From Hyphomicrobiales bacterium (GTDB taxonomy: Bacteria > Pseudomonadota > Alphaproteobacteria > Rhizobiales > Beijerinckiaceae), in contig JAIXSM010000003.1 in NCBI GenBank assembly GCA_027484655.1, forward strand, positions 1-64,000: DNA of 64,000 nt, in the 5' to 3' direction. Made by a program: the position numbers and the translations under genes. Positions 52,713-63,050 of this stretch are shown here, one piece after another. Positions within the stretch are counted from its first letter, which is position 1. Each line of letters begins with the position of its first letter. The notes beneath the pieces were generated by a model that made no database searches, was not told the DNA's origin, and saw only the letters and a program-made list of their open reading frames with translations.

Positions 52713-53399
52713 TCACAATATCGGCGGCTTGACTGTCGCCACCCCGATCATGGCGTCGCGGGTGATGAGGGCGGCCAGTTGCTCCTCGCTCATCCCCTCC
52801 GTTCCGGCCGGGCGTCGCGGAACGACCAGATAGCGCAGGTCAGCCGTGGAATCGCGTACGCGGATCTCGACGTCGTCGGGGACGCGAACGCCGAACTCCT
52901 CCAGCACGGCGCGCGGCTCGCGCACGATGCGAGCGCGATAAGCCTTGCTCTTGTACCAGGAAGGCGGCAGCCCCAGCAGCTCGCGCGGATAGCACGAGCA
53001 CAAGGTGCAAACGACGACGTTGTGCACCTTCTCGGTGTTTTCGAGCGCGATCAGGTGGGTTGTCGGCAAAGGATGGCCCAACTCGGCGGCGGCCGCGTTG
53101 GCCTCGGTCAGCAGCCGCTCGCGGTAGGCGGGATCCACCCAAGCGCGGGCGACGAGCTTTGCGCCGTTGCCGGGCGTGATCGAATCGCGCGCTTCGATGG
53201 CCGCGCGGACCTCATCCGCGGTGACGACGCCCTTCTCGATCAGCAGCTCCTTCAGGGCGACGCCGAGGATCTGGTAATACGAATGGACCTTGTCATCAGG
53301 CTGCGGCGGCGCGTGCTCGTGGTCATGATCATGATCATGATCGTGATCGTGATCGTGATCGTGATGATGATCGTGGTCGCCGTGCGCGTGCTGCGTCAT
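52713..53399 (-). CDS. Nitrile hydratase alpha / thiocyanate hydrolase gamma-like subunit with N-terminal His-Asp repeat
   Basis: VVVCTLCSCYPRELLGLPPSWYKSKAYRARIVREPRAVLEEFG; CTLCSC motif; N-term MTQHAHGDHDHHHDHDHDHDHDHDHDHEH. Confidence 0.93.
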   Translation of the reverse strand: MTQHAHGDHDHHHDHDHDHDHDHDHDHEHAPPQPDDKVHSYYQILGVALKELLIEKGVVTADEVRAAIEARDSITPGNGAKLVARAWVDPAYRERLLTEANAAAAELGHPLPTTHLIALENTEKVHNVVVCTLCSCYPRELLGLPPSWYKSKAYRARIVREPRAVLEEFGVRVPDDVEIRVRDSTADLRYLVVPRRPAGTEGMSEEQLAALITRDAMIGVATVKPPIL

Positions 53400-53457
53400 G
53401 CCCGTTTATCCTTTTTGATGGGCGGAGAGGCCGCGAGGCCCCTCCGCCGTTTGCACG

Positions 53458-55617
53458 TCAGGCCTTAAGGGTTTCGAGCACCCGCTCCGGCGTGAACGGC
53501 AGGTGCCGGATACGCTTGCCGGTGAGCCTGTAGAAGGCGTTGGCGATGGCGGCGCCGAGGAACGGATTGCCGATCTCGCCAAGGCCGGTGGGGCGCTGGT
53601 CGCTCTCGATGAAGGAAACCTCCATCACCTCGGGCAGGTCGGACATGCGCATGAGCGGATAGTCGTGGAAGTTGGACTGCTGCACCACGCCGTCCTTGAT
53701 GGTGATGCGCTCGTGCAGCAGGCCGGACAGGCCGTAAATGATGCCGCTTTCCACATTCGCCTTTGCCGGGCCAGGCGTGACAATGACGCCGCCATCGACC
53801 GAGATCCAGACCTTGTGGACCTTGATCTTGCCCGTCTCACGGTCGAGCGAGATCTCCACAACGCCGGCGCCAAGCGAGTTCGAGCGCTCGCTGAGCGAGA
53901 CGCCCAGCGCGCGGCCTGCCGGGCGTGGCGCGTTCCAGTCGCACATCTTGGCGACCTGCTCGAAGCAGCGACGCAGCTTCGGGATCGCCGCCATCCGCTC
54001 GATGCGGAACTGGATCGGATCCATCTTCGCCTCGACGGCCATCTCATCGACGAGGCTTTCAATGGCGAACACGTTGAACACGTGGCCAACGGCGCGCCAG
54101 TGCTTGAGCCGGATGCCGTGGGAGACGCCGCGCCGCTCGATGTCGAGGTTTGGCAAGTCGTAGTAGGGGATGCGGATACCGGTGTGCAGCAGCACGCCGC
54201 CGTCGCCAACGACGCAATGCTTCCACCCTGTGACCTTGCCCGTTGCGTCCTGCGCGGCCTCAAGACACTGGAACGCTGCGGGGCGGAACATGCCGAAGGC
54301 CATGTCCTCCTCACGCGTCCAGATCAGCTTCACAGGTCGCTTGACCTGCTTGGCGATAACGGCGCACTCGGCGGCGTAATCCCCAAGCGTACGGCGCCCG
54401 AAGCCGCCGCCCATGTAGCACTGATGCACAGTCACCGCCTGCGGAGGCAGACCCAGCGCCTTGGCGACCTCGTCGCGGGTGAAGTCAGGCGCCTGCGTGC
54501 CTTCCCAAACCTCCGCGCTCCCGCCGTCGTCCGCGATGCGCACAACGGCGTTCAGAGGCTCCATCTGGGCGTGATAGCCATAGTCAGCCCGATAGTCGGC
54601 CTTGAACTTCTTGGCGGCGGCGGTGAACGCCGCGTTGATGTCGCCCTTCTTTTCGATGCTGAAGACATTCGCCTTCGGATCGTTGTGAACCTTGACGTAG
54701 TTTTCGAGCGCCGCGTCGGAATCAAAGCTGCCGGCCGCGCCTGCGTCCCATTTTACGTTCAGTTTTTCGCTGGCCGCGCGCGCCTCAAGGAAACTCGCTG
54801 CGACGATAGCCACGCCATTCGACAGGCGCACGGTGTCGAGGACGCCCGGCAGCTTGCGGATCTCCGCGTCGTTCCATTCCACGGGCTTGCCGGTGTGGAC
54901 CGGCGCATGAATGGCGGTGGCGTACACCATGCCGGGCAGCTTCACGTCCATGGCGTAGATGGCGGAGCCGTTGACCTTCGCCGGCGTGTCGCGGCGCGCA
55001 ACGCCTCGCCCTATCATTCGCCACTGACTACGCGGCTTGAGTTCGCTTGCCTCCACCTTCGGCAGCGGATCGGGGATCGATCCTTTCGCGGCGATGTCGC
55101 CATAGGAGAGCTTCTGGCCGTTGGCCGGGTTGATGACGAAGCCCGGCTCGGTGCGCAGCGTCTTGGCGTCGGCGCCCCACTGCTGCGCGGCGTTCTGGAT
55201 GAGCACCTTGCGCACTTGCGCGCCGGCCATCCGCAGATCGTTGAAATAGAGCATGACCGCGCGGCTGCCGACGATGGACATGCCACGCTCGTTGTTGAAC
55301 GTGTAGCCGTAGACATCGCGATCCGCCGGCGCCATCTCGATGACGACCTTCGACCAGTCGGCGTCCATTTCCTCGGCGAGGATCATCGGCAGCGAGGTCT
55401 TGGAGCCCTGCCCCATTTCGGCGCCGGCGCTGTAGATCGTCACGACTCCGTCCGGCGCAATTCGCACCCAGGCGTTGATGGCGCGCGCGGCGCCCTGCGC
55501 ATGCGCGTCGGCGAACAGGCTTGCGCCGTCAGAGCCGATGGCGACGGCAAACGACATGCCGCCAAGGCCGGCGAGGAACCCACGACGGGACAGGTTGGAG
55601 CTTTCCAGCATGGTCAT
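53458..55617 (-). CDS. Molybdopterin-binding xanthine dehydrogenase-family subunit (IorB/aldehyde oxidase-like), Tat-type signal
   Basis: SNLSRRGFLAGLGG (twin Arg); GAEMGQGSKTSLPMILAEEMDADW; MGGGFGRRTLGDYAAE. Confidence 0.93.
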   Translation of the reverse strand: MTMLESSNLSRRGFLAGLGGMSFAVAIGSDGASLFADAHAQGAARAINAWVRIAPDGVVTIYSAGAEMGQGSKTSLPMILAEEMDADWSKVVIEMAPADRDVYGYTFNNERGMSIVGSRAVMLYFNDLRMAGAQVRKVLIQNAAQQWGADAKTLRTEPGFVINPANGQKLSYGDIAAKGSIPDPLPKVEASELKPRSQWRMIGRGVARRDTPAKVNGSAIYAMDVKLPGMVYATAIHAPVHTGKPVEWNDAEIRKLPGVLDTVRLSNGVAIVAASFLEARAASEKLNVKWDAGAAGSFDSDAALENYVKVHNDPKANVFSIEKKGDINAAFTAAAKKFKADYRADYGYHAQMEPLNAVVRIADDGGSAEVWEGTQAPDFTRDEVAKALGLPPQAVTVHQCYMGGGFGRRTLGDYAAECAVIAKQVKRPVKLIWTREEDMAFGMFRPAAFQCLEAAQDATGKVTGWKHCVVGDGGVLLHTGIRIPYYDLPNLDIERRGVSHGIRLKHWRAVGHVFNVFAIESLVDEMAVEAKMDPIQFRIERMAAIPKLRRCFEQVAKMCDWNAPRPAGRALGVSLSERSNSLGAGVVEISLDRETGKIKVHKVWISVDGGVIVTPGPAKANVESGIIYGLSGLLHERITIKDGVVQQSNFHDYPLMRMSDLPEVMEVSFIESDQRPTGLGEIGNPFLGAAIANAFYRLTGKRIRHLPFTPERVLETLKA

Positions 55618-55620
55618 GGA

Positions 55621-56073
55621 TCAGCCCTCCTTCGAAGCGGTTTCAATCGCGGCGATGATGTTGTGATAGGTGCCGCACCGGCAGATGTTGCCGTCCATAT
55701 GCTGCACGATCTGCTCGCGGGTCGGCTTCGGCGTCTTGGCGAGGAGTTCCGCCGCCTTCATGATCTGGCCGGACTGGCAGTAACCGCACTGGGGCACCTC
55801 GTGCCGAACCCACGCCTTCTGGAGGGGGTGCGACGAATTGGGGGAAAGCCCCTCGATCGTCGTGACGTTCTTGCCCGCGGCTTCCGACGCCAGCGTCTGG
55901 CAGGAGCGCAGCGCCTCGCCGTTGATGTGAATGGTGCAGGCGCCGCAAAGCCCGGCGCCGCAGCCGTATTTCGTGCCAGTCAGGCCGATCTGATCGCGGA
56001 TCACCCACAAAAGCGGCGTATCGGGCTTGGCGTCCACCGACACGGCGCGCCCGTTCAGATTGAATGAAACCAT
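55621..56073 (-). CDS. (2Fe-2S)-binding protein, partner of Mo hydroxylase
   Basis: GTKYGCGAGLCGACTIHINGEALRSCQ; PQCGYCQSGQIMKA; NICRCGTYHNI. Confidence 0.96.
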   Translation of the reverse strand: MVSFNLNGRAVSVDAKPDTPLLWVIRDQIGLTGTKYGCGAGLCGACTIHINGEALRSCQTLASEAAGKNVTTIEGLSPNSSHPLQKAWVRHEVPQCGYCQSGQIMKAAELLAKTPKPTREQIVQHMDGNICRCGTYHNIIAAIETASKEG

Positions 56074-56172
56074 GTTCCCTCCAAAGCGGCGCGATCTCTT
56101 TTGGGTCTGCGCCAGATGTTGATGCTGCCATGACCGCCAGACGAGAGCAAACCTCCCCGCCCGCGCGGCGTT

Positions 56173-57147
56173 TTACTCAGGCTTGAGGCCCGCAGCGGCG
56201 ACGATCTTCGCCCACACCTCAAGCTCGGCGTTCAAACGCGCCCGCGTCGCCGCCGGCCCATCGCGCAGGACGAAGCCTGCGATACTCTCCATGAACTTGC
56301 GCGCGTCCTCGCCGCTCGACGCCTGATTGAGCCAGCCCGCCAGCTTTTCCACGATGGGCGCGGGCGTGCCCGCAGGCAGGTAGGCGCCCCACCAGGCGGA
56401 AAAGACGAAGCCCTTCAGCCCCGCCTCCTGCATTGTAGGAACATCAGGCATGCTCGCCAAACGCTCGGCGGTGGTGACAGCCAGCGCGCGCAACCGCCCC
56501 GCCCGCACCTGCCCCGACGCGAAGGTGCCGTCCAGAATGATGAAATCCAGCGCTCCGCTGGCGAGGTCGGCGACGGCGTCCGGGCCGTTCTTGTAGGCCA
56601 CGGGCGCAGTCTTCAGCCCCGTGAGCGTCTTGTAATACTCGCTGGTGACAAGCGACATCTGGTTCGCGTACCCGTACAAGCTGCGCGGCTTGGCGCGCAG
56701 AAGCTCGGTCAATTCCGCAACGCTCTTCACCGGAGACTGGGGCGCGACCGTCAGCACGAACGCGCTGTCCGAGAACAGGCCCACAGGGTCGAAGTCCTTG
56801 ATGGTGTCGAACCCCAGATCCTTGAACAGGAACCGGCTGCCGGCCATGTTCGAGTTGGCGGCGAACAGGATCGTGTAACCATCAGGCTTCGACTTGGCGA
56901 CCGTGCCGGCGGCGATGTTTGCGGTGGCGCCAGGGCGGTTTTCGACGACCACGGTCTGGCCGCTTACCTCCTCAAGCTTGCGCGCGAACCAGCGGCAGAG
57001 AATGTCGGCGCCGCTGCCAGCGGGAAAACCGACGATGACGCGGAGCGGCCGGGACGGCCAGTCGCCTGTCTGCGCGCTCGACGGCAGACCGGAGGCGGCA
57101 AAAGCGCCGGCTGTGAGCGCAAGCGCGCGGCGACGTGAGATAGCCAT
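56173..57147 (-). CDS. Tripartite tricarboxylate transporter (Bug-family) substrate-binding protein
   Basis: WPSRPLRVIVGFPAGSGADILCRWFARKLEEVSGQTVVVENRPGATANIAAGTVAKSKPDGYTIL. Confidence 0.95.
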   Translation of the reverse strand: MAISRRRALALTAGAFAASGLPSSAQTGDWPSRPLRVIVGFPAGSGADILCRWFARKLEEVSGQTVVVENRPGATANIAAGTVAKSKPDGYTILFAANSNMAGSRFLFKDLGFDTIKDFDPVGLFSDSAFVLTVAPQSPVKSVAELTELLRAKPRSLYGYANQMSLVTSEYYKTLTGLKTAPVAYKNGPDAVADLASGALDFIILDGTFASGQVRAGRLRALAVTTAERLASMPDVPTMQEAGLKGFVFSAWWGAYLPAGTPAPIVEKLAGWLNQASSGEDARKFMESIAGFVLRDGPAATRARLNAELEVWAKIVAAAGLKPE

Positions 57148-57199
57148 GGATGATCCTCCCTCTTCGTTGATTTTTGATCGTTACTGGCGCTGGCCCGTT

Positions 57200-57511
57200 T
57201 CAACCGCCCGGCGCGGGGGAGAGCCAGTTCTCCTGCAGGTCGATCTCGAGCGCGTCATCGGGCGCGCCGCGATAATCGGGCCACACATCCGCCTGACGAA
57301 AGCGCACTTCGTAGACGTTCTTGCGGTCGCCCTTGAAGCCAAAAGCGAGCGTCTCCGCGTTGCCGAACGCGCCGAAGCAACGTGTGACGACGCCGGTCTT
57401 GCCGCGGATGTAAACCGGGGTCCGGAAGTGGCCGACAGGGTAATCGTCGCGCACGAGAACACGGTCGCCCTCGCGGAAGCGCACGGTGGGAGACGCGCCG
57501 CTCACCGGCAC
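57200..57511 (-). CDS. Nitrile hydratase beta C-terminal half / thiocyanate hydrolase alpha-like subunit
   Basis: FREGDRVLVRDDYPVGHFRTPVYIRGKTGVVTRCFGAFGNAE...YEVRFRQADVWPDY. Confidence 0.9.
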   Translation of the reverse strand: MPVSGASPTVRFREGDRVLVRDDYPVGHFRTPVYIRGKTGVVTRCFGAFGNAETLAFGFKGDRKNVYEVRFRQADVWPDYRGAPDDALEIDLQENWLSPAPGG

Positions 57512-57849
57512 TTCTCCTCTTCGCCCGGGCGCAGCTCCAGTTCGCCGCTCTCCTCGAGGCGCTTGCGCACTTCAGCGACTTTCGCGTCGATCTCATCCTG
57601 GGTGAGGACGCCCTTGTCGATCATTTGCCGCTGCAGCGAGGCGGTCCAGCGCTCGTAGTAGCTCAGGCGCTCGTAGGCGTCGTGGCCAAGCTGCTCGACG
57701 GTGCGGCGGTTCTCATGGCTGCTGACGAGGCCTTTCGCGCCAATGACGGCGCGCACGCCATCGATCTGCTTTTCCCAGAAGGCGAGATCATGGGTCGAGG
57801 TGTCGATGGGTCCGGCGTCGAGGCCGCCCACATCATGGGGTCCGCGCAT
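57502..57849 (-). CDS. Nitrile hydratase beta N-terminal half / thiocyanate hydrolase beta-like subunit
   Basis: MRGPHDVGGLDAGPID...FWEKQIDGVRAVIGAKGL...LSYYERWTASLQRQMIDKGVLTQDEIDAK. Confidence 0.88.
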   Translation of the reverse strand: MRGPHDVGGLDAGPIDTSTHDLAFWEKQIDGVRAVIGAKGLVSSHENRRTVEQLGHDAYERLSYYERWTASLQRQMIDKGVLTQDEIDAKVAEVRKRLEESGELELRPGEEEKCR

Positions 57850-57979
57850 GTCAACTCCTCCCTTTTGTCGTGATCATGACGGCACGCTCGCGCGTTCGCA
57901 AGTAGCCCTCTTGAGGCGGCCCGGTTGAGGCGAGCGCCGGGTCCGCTACCCTGCAGGGTCGGCACTTTGGAGGCGATCC

Positions 57980-58414
57980 ATGGAAAAGACGTTCACGCGA
58001 TTCGCAAACGCGGTGTCCCGCGCCGCAGGACGGCCCCTCACCTTCGTCGTCTGCTGCGCGTCGATTATCATATGGGGCGCGACCGGACCGCTGTTTGGCT
58101 TTTCCGATAGCTGGCAGCTCGTCGTGAACACGACGACGACGATCATCACCTTTCTGATGGTGTTCCTGATTCAGAACACCCAGAACCGGGACGGCGCCGC
58201 CATTCAGGCCAAGCTCGACGAACTGCTGCGCGCTGTATCGGACGCCCGCAATGACTTTATCGGCATCGAGCATCTGACCGAGCGCGAACTCGCCGAGATT
58301 CTGGCGGAGGTGGAGCGGGAGACTGTTGGGGAACTCCCCGGCGCCGGGGGAATGCGGAAGGTCGAGCTGCTGCGCGCCTCCTTCGAGCGGATGGCGCGCA
58401 CGCAGGGCCTGTAA
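57980..58414 (+). CDS. Low-affinity iron permease family protein
   Basis: FTRFANAVSRAAGRPLTFVVCCASIIIWGATGPLFGFSDSWQLVVNTTTTIITFLMVFLIQNTQNRDGAAIQAKLDELL. Confidence 0.93.
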   Translation: MEKTFTRFANAVSRAAGRPLTFVVCCASIIIWGATGPLFGFSDSWQLVVNTTTTIITFLMVFLIQNTQNRDGAAIQAKLDELLRAVSDARNDFIGIEHLTERELAEILAEVERETVGELPGAGGMRKVELLRASFERMARTQGL

Positions 58415-59917
<1,503 letters not shown>

Positions 59918-60051
59918 CTAGGCGTGGGGACGCCGATACGGGAAGAGCCAGCGGAGCAAAACTCGCCGGCAGGATTGGCGAGAGTTCATAGCATGCGCTC
60001 ATCCCCGCGCAAAGCGCCGGCAAGCTCGTTCTGCCCCTCCGAAGCGACACC

Positions 60052-61371
60052 TCAGCTGAGCCACCGCACCAGCGTGAGGGAAAGTGCGGGAAACGCCGCC
60101 AGCAGCGCGAGGCGCGCGGCGTCCGCCACGAGAAATGGCAGCACGCCCCGGTACGTGGCCGCCATGGGCACGTCGCGGGCGACCGCGCTGACGACGAACA
60201 CGTTGAGGCCGATCGGCGGCGCCGTCAGGCCCATACCAACGACGACGAGGACGAGCACGCCGAACCAGATCGCTGTCTCTTCCGCGCCGAGGCCGAAATC
60301 GAGGCCCGCGACGATGGGAAAGAAAACCGGCAGCGTAAGCAACAGCATGGCCAGTTCATCCATCACAGCGCCGAGCAGGATGTAGAACGCCAGCAGCACG
60401 CCCAGAATGACATATGGCGGCAGTTGCAGCTCGCCGATCCACCCGGCGGCGAGCATGGGAAGCTGCGACAGCGCCAGGAACGCGTTGAAGACCTCGGAGC
60501 CCAACAGAATGATGAAGATCATCCCCGTAGTGCTCGCGGTTTGCAGCAGCGCGCGCCGGATTTCTTCCAGCCCCAGCGAGCCCGTGAGGAACCCCGCCGC
60601 GAACATCGCAGCGACGCCCACAGACGCACCCTCGGTCGGCGTGAAGACGCCGCCGTAGATGCCGCCCACCACGATGCAGGCGATGAGCAACGCCGGCCAC
60701 GCGCCAACGAGTGCGCGCAGGGGCGGCTCTCCCTCGGCGCGGTGCTGCACGGGCGCCCATTCAGGGCGTAGCCGCGCGACGACGGCGATCACCACGCAAT
60801 AAAAGGCCGCCGCGATGAGGCCGGGGATCAGAGCCGCCATAAAAAGCTTGGCGATGTTCTGTTCGGTGGCGATGGCGTAGACCACGAGGATCACGGACGG
60901 CGGAATGAGGATGCCCAGCGTCCCGCCGACAGCGATGACGCCGGTGGAAAATCCACCCTCGTAGCCGTAGCGCCGCAGTTCCGGCAGGGCCGCGCGACCG
61001 AAAGTGGCCGTGGTCGCCACAGACGAGCCGCAGATGGCGCCGAAACCGGTGCAAGAGATGATAACCGCATACGCAAGCCCGCCGCGCAGACGCCCAACGA
61101 GCGCGGCCGCGGCGCGAAACAATTTGGTGGAAAGGCCGGATTGCTCCGCGAGAGCGCCCATCAGCACGAACAGCGGAATCACCGAGAGCGTGTAGTTGGC
61201 GAACTGGTGATACGAGTTGGTCTTCATGTACGCGAGAAACGCGTGCCAGCTCGACAGATAGGCGTAGCCCGCAGCTCCTGTGGCGAGCATCGCCAGCCCC
61301 ACGGGCATCCGCGCGGCGATCAGCGCCAGCAGAACGGCAAAACCGCCAACGCCCAGCCATGCCTCGGTCAT
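60052..61371 (-). CDS. dctM: TRAP transporter large permease (DctM)
   Basis: PLFVLMGALAEQSGLSTKLFRAAAALVGRLRGGLAYAVIISCTGFGAICGSSVATTATFGR. Confidence 0.93.
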   Translation of the reverse strand: MTEAWLGVGGFAVLLALIAARMPVGLAMLATGAAGYAYLSSWHAFLAYMKTNSYHQFANYTLSVIPLFVLMGALAEQSGLSTKLFRAAAALVGRLRGGLAYAVIISCTGFGAICGSSVATTATFGRAALPELRRYGYEGGFSTGVIAVGGTLGILIPPSVILVVYAIATEQNIAKLFMAALIPGLIAAAFYCVVIAVVARLRPEWAPVQHRAEGEPPLRALVGAWPALLIACIVVGGIYGGVFTPTEGASVGVAAMFAAGFLTGSLGLEEIRRALLQTASTTGMIFIILLGSEVFNAFLALSQLPMLAAGWIGELQLPPYVILGVLLAFYILLGAVMDELAMLLLTLPVFFPIVAGLDFGLGAEETAIWFGVLVLVVVGMGLTAPPIGLNVFVVSAVARDVPMAATYRGVLPFLVADAARLALLAAFPALSLTLVRWLS

Positions 61372-61859
61372 CGCGCCCGCCTCAGCAAGACGGTGGCAGC
61401 GGCGAGCGCCGCAAAGGCCAGCAGAGCCACAAGCGCCGTCGACACCGCAAGCGCCGGCCAAAGCGCGAGCCGCGCCACCATGGTCTCCTCGCCCGAGCGC
61501 CACGCATCGACCACGCCGGGCCACATGGCCCAGCCAATTGCGCCCATCATGAGCGCGTAGACGAGATCCCACGCGGCGTCGATGCGCTCACGCGCCCTCA
61601 TGGACAGGCGGGCGGTGAAGGCGTCCACGACGATGTTCGCGCGCTCCGTCTGGCAGAACGGCAGGAAGGCGAACACCGCGAGCGCCGTCCCCATCTGCAC
61701 GAACTCGAAGTCGCCGGGCACGGGCATGCCGGACACCCACCGCATCGCGACACTCGTCGTCACGAGCGCCGCGAGCGCGCAAACCAGCGCCCCGCCGCAC
61801 AGCGCCACGGCGCGGGTGATGCGGGCAAGGAGCGAGGCCGCTGGGGGTTCGGGTATCAC
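61368..61859 (-). CDS. dctQ: TRAP transporter small permease (DctQ)
   Basis: RWVSGMPVPGDFEFVQMGTALAVFAFLPFCQTERANIVVDAFTARLS; 4-bp overlap with dctM. Confidence 0.9.
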   Translation of the reverse strand: MIPEPPAASLLARITRAVALCGGALVCALAALVTTSVAMRWVSGMPVPGDFEFVQMGTALAVFAFLPFCQTERANIVVDAFTARLSMRARERIDAAWDLVYALMMGAIGWAMWPGVVDAWRSGEETMVARLALWPALAVSTALVALLAFAALAAATVLLRRAR

Positions 61860-62908
61860 GCGGCGTTCTTTGCGATGCGCTTGCGCACATCCTCAATGAG
61901 CGCAAGACCATCGGCGCCGCGGGCTTTCATCTGCTCCGCCCATTGGGCGTGGATGGGCTCGCAGGCCTTCATCCACAAGACTTTATCGGCCTCGGACAGC
62001 GTCGCGAACGTGTTGCGCCCACCCTTGCGCACGGCGGCCTCAACTTCCGCGCTCGATGCGTCAGAGGAGGCGCCAGCGGCGCGCGCGAACGTCCCGCCGG
62101 TTGTGTCATCGATGATCTGGCGGAATTCGACCGGCAGCCCTTCAAAGCGCGCCTTGTTCATGACCATGAAGAAGGTCGCTGTGTAGAGCGTCGGGTTGCC
62201 GGGAACGTCGAGATGATTGCGCGCGAGATCCGGCAACTTGATGGACGGCGCCACCTCCCACGGCACGACGGCGCCGTCGAGCACCCGCTGGGCGAGGCTT
62301 TCCGGCACCTGCGTCACCGGCATTCCGATGGGCGCGGCGCCTGCCGCCCGCAACGCCTCGCCGGCAAGGCGCGTGGGAAACCGCAGCTTGAGGCCCTTCA
62401 GGTCAGCGAGGGACTCCATCTTCCGCGTGGCATGGATCACGCCGCCGTCATGGCACCAGAAGGACAGAAGCTTCACGTCCCGCGTGTCGGCGCCCAGATG
62501 GGCCTGCGCGAACTCCCACGCGGCCGGAGACGTAACGGCGCTGCGCCGGTCAGCGATGAAGGGCAGCTCGAAGGCTTCCGTCATGGGAAAGCGTCCGGGC
62601 GTATAGCCGGGCAGCGTGTAGACGATATCAACCACGCCGTCGCGGGCCTGATCGAACAGTTGCGGCGGCGTTCCCCCCAGTTGCATGGCGGGAAACACCT
62701 GCACGCGCAGCTTGCCCTGCGATGCAGCTTCAACCTGTTTCGCCCAGGGCGCGATGACGCGGGCGTGGACGTTGGAGACAGCCGGCAAAAAATGATGGAG
62801 GCGCAGGGTGATGGCGGCCTGCGCCCGGGCCCCGCTCACGCGCAGGACCGCAGGGGCGGCGATCAGGCCGGCCGCCGCGGCCATGAGCTGTCGTCTTGTG
62901 AGTGTCAT
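61856..62908 (-). CDS. dctP: TRAP transporter substrate-binding protein (DctP)
   Basis: ITLRLHHFLPAVSNVHARVIAPWAKQVEAASQGKLRVQVFPAMQLGGTPPQLFDQARDGVVDIVYTLPGYTPGRFP. Confidence 0.94.
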   Translation of the reverse strand: MTLTRRQLMAAAAGLIAAPAVLRVSGARAQAAITLRLHHFLPAVSNVHARVIAPWAKQVEAASQGKLRVQVFPAMQLGGTPPQLFDQARDGVVDIVYTLPGYTPGRFPMTEAFELPFIADRRSAVTSPAAWEFAQAHLGADTRDVKLLSFWCHDGGVIHATRKMESLADLKGLKLRFPTRLAGEALRAAGAAPIGMPVTQVPESLAQRVLDGAVVPWEVAPSIKLPDLARNHLDVPGNPTLYTATFFMVMNKARFEGLPVEFRQIIDDTTGGTFARAAGASSDASSAEVEAAVRKGGRNTFATLSEADKVLWMKACEPIHAQWAEQMKARGADGLALIEDVRKRIAKNAA

Positions 62909-63050
62909 TGGTGTGCCCCCGCCCGCGCGCCAACGCGCCGCGTGGGGGTAGGTAGCACCCTCGCCCGCCGATGCAACCGGCACAGCCGCTCGCGTTCCTT
63001 GACCCGCCGGAGCCGGGCGTCCGACAATGGCGGCGGGAGGAAGCAAACAT

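Noticed and set aside
53503-56067. 854-aa plus-strand ORF
   Set aside because: Antisense to the Mo hydroxylase and 2Fe-2S genes
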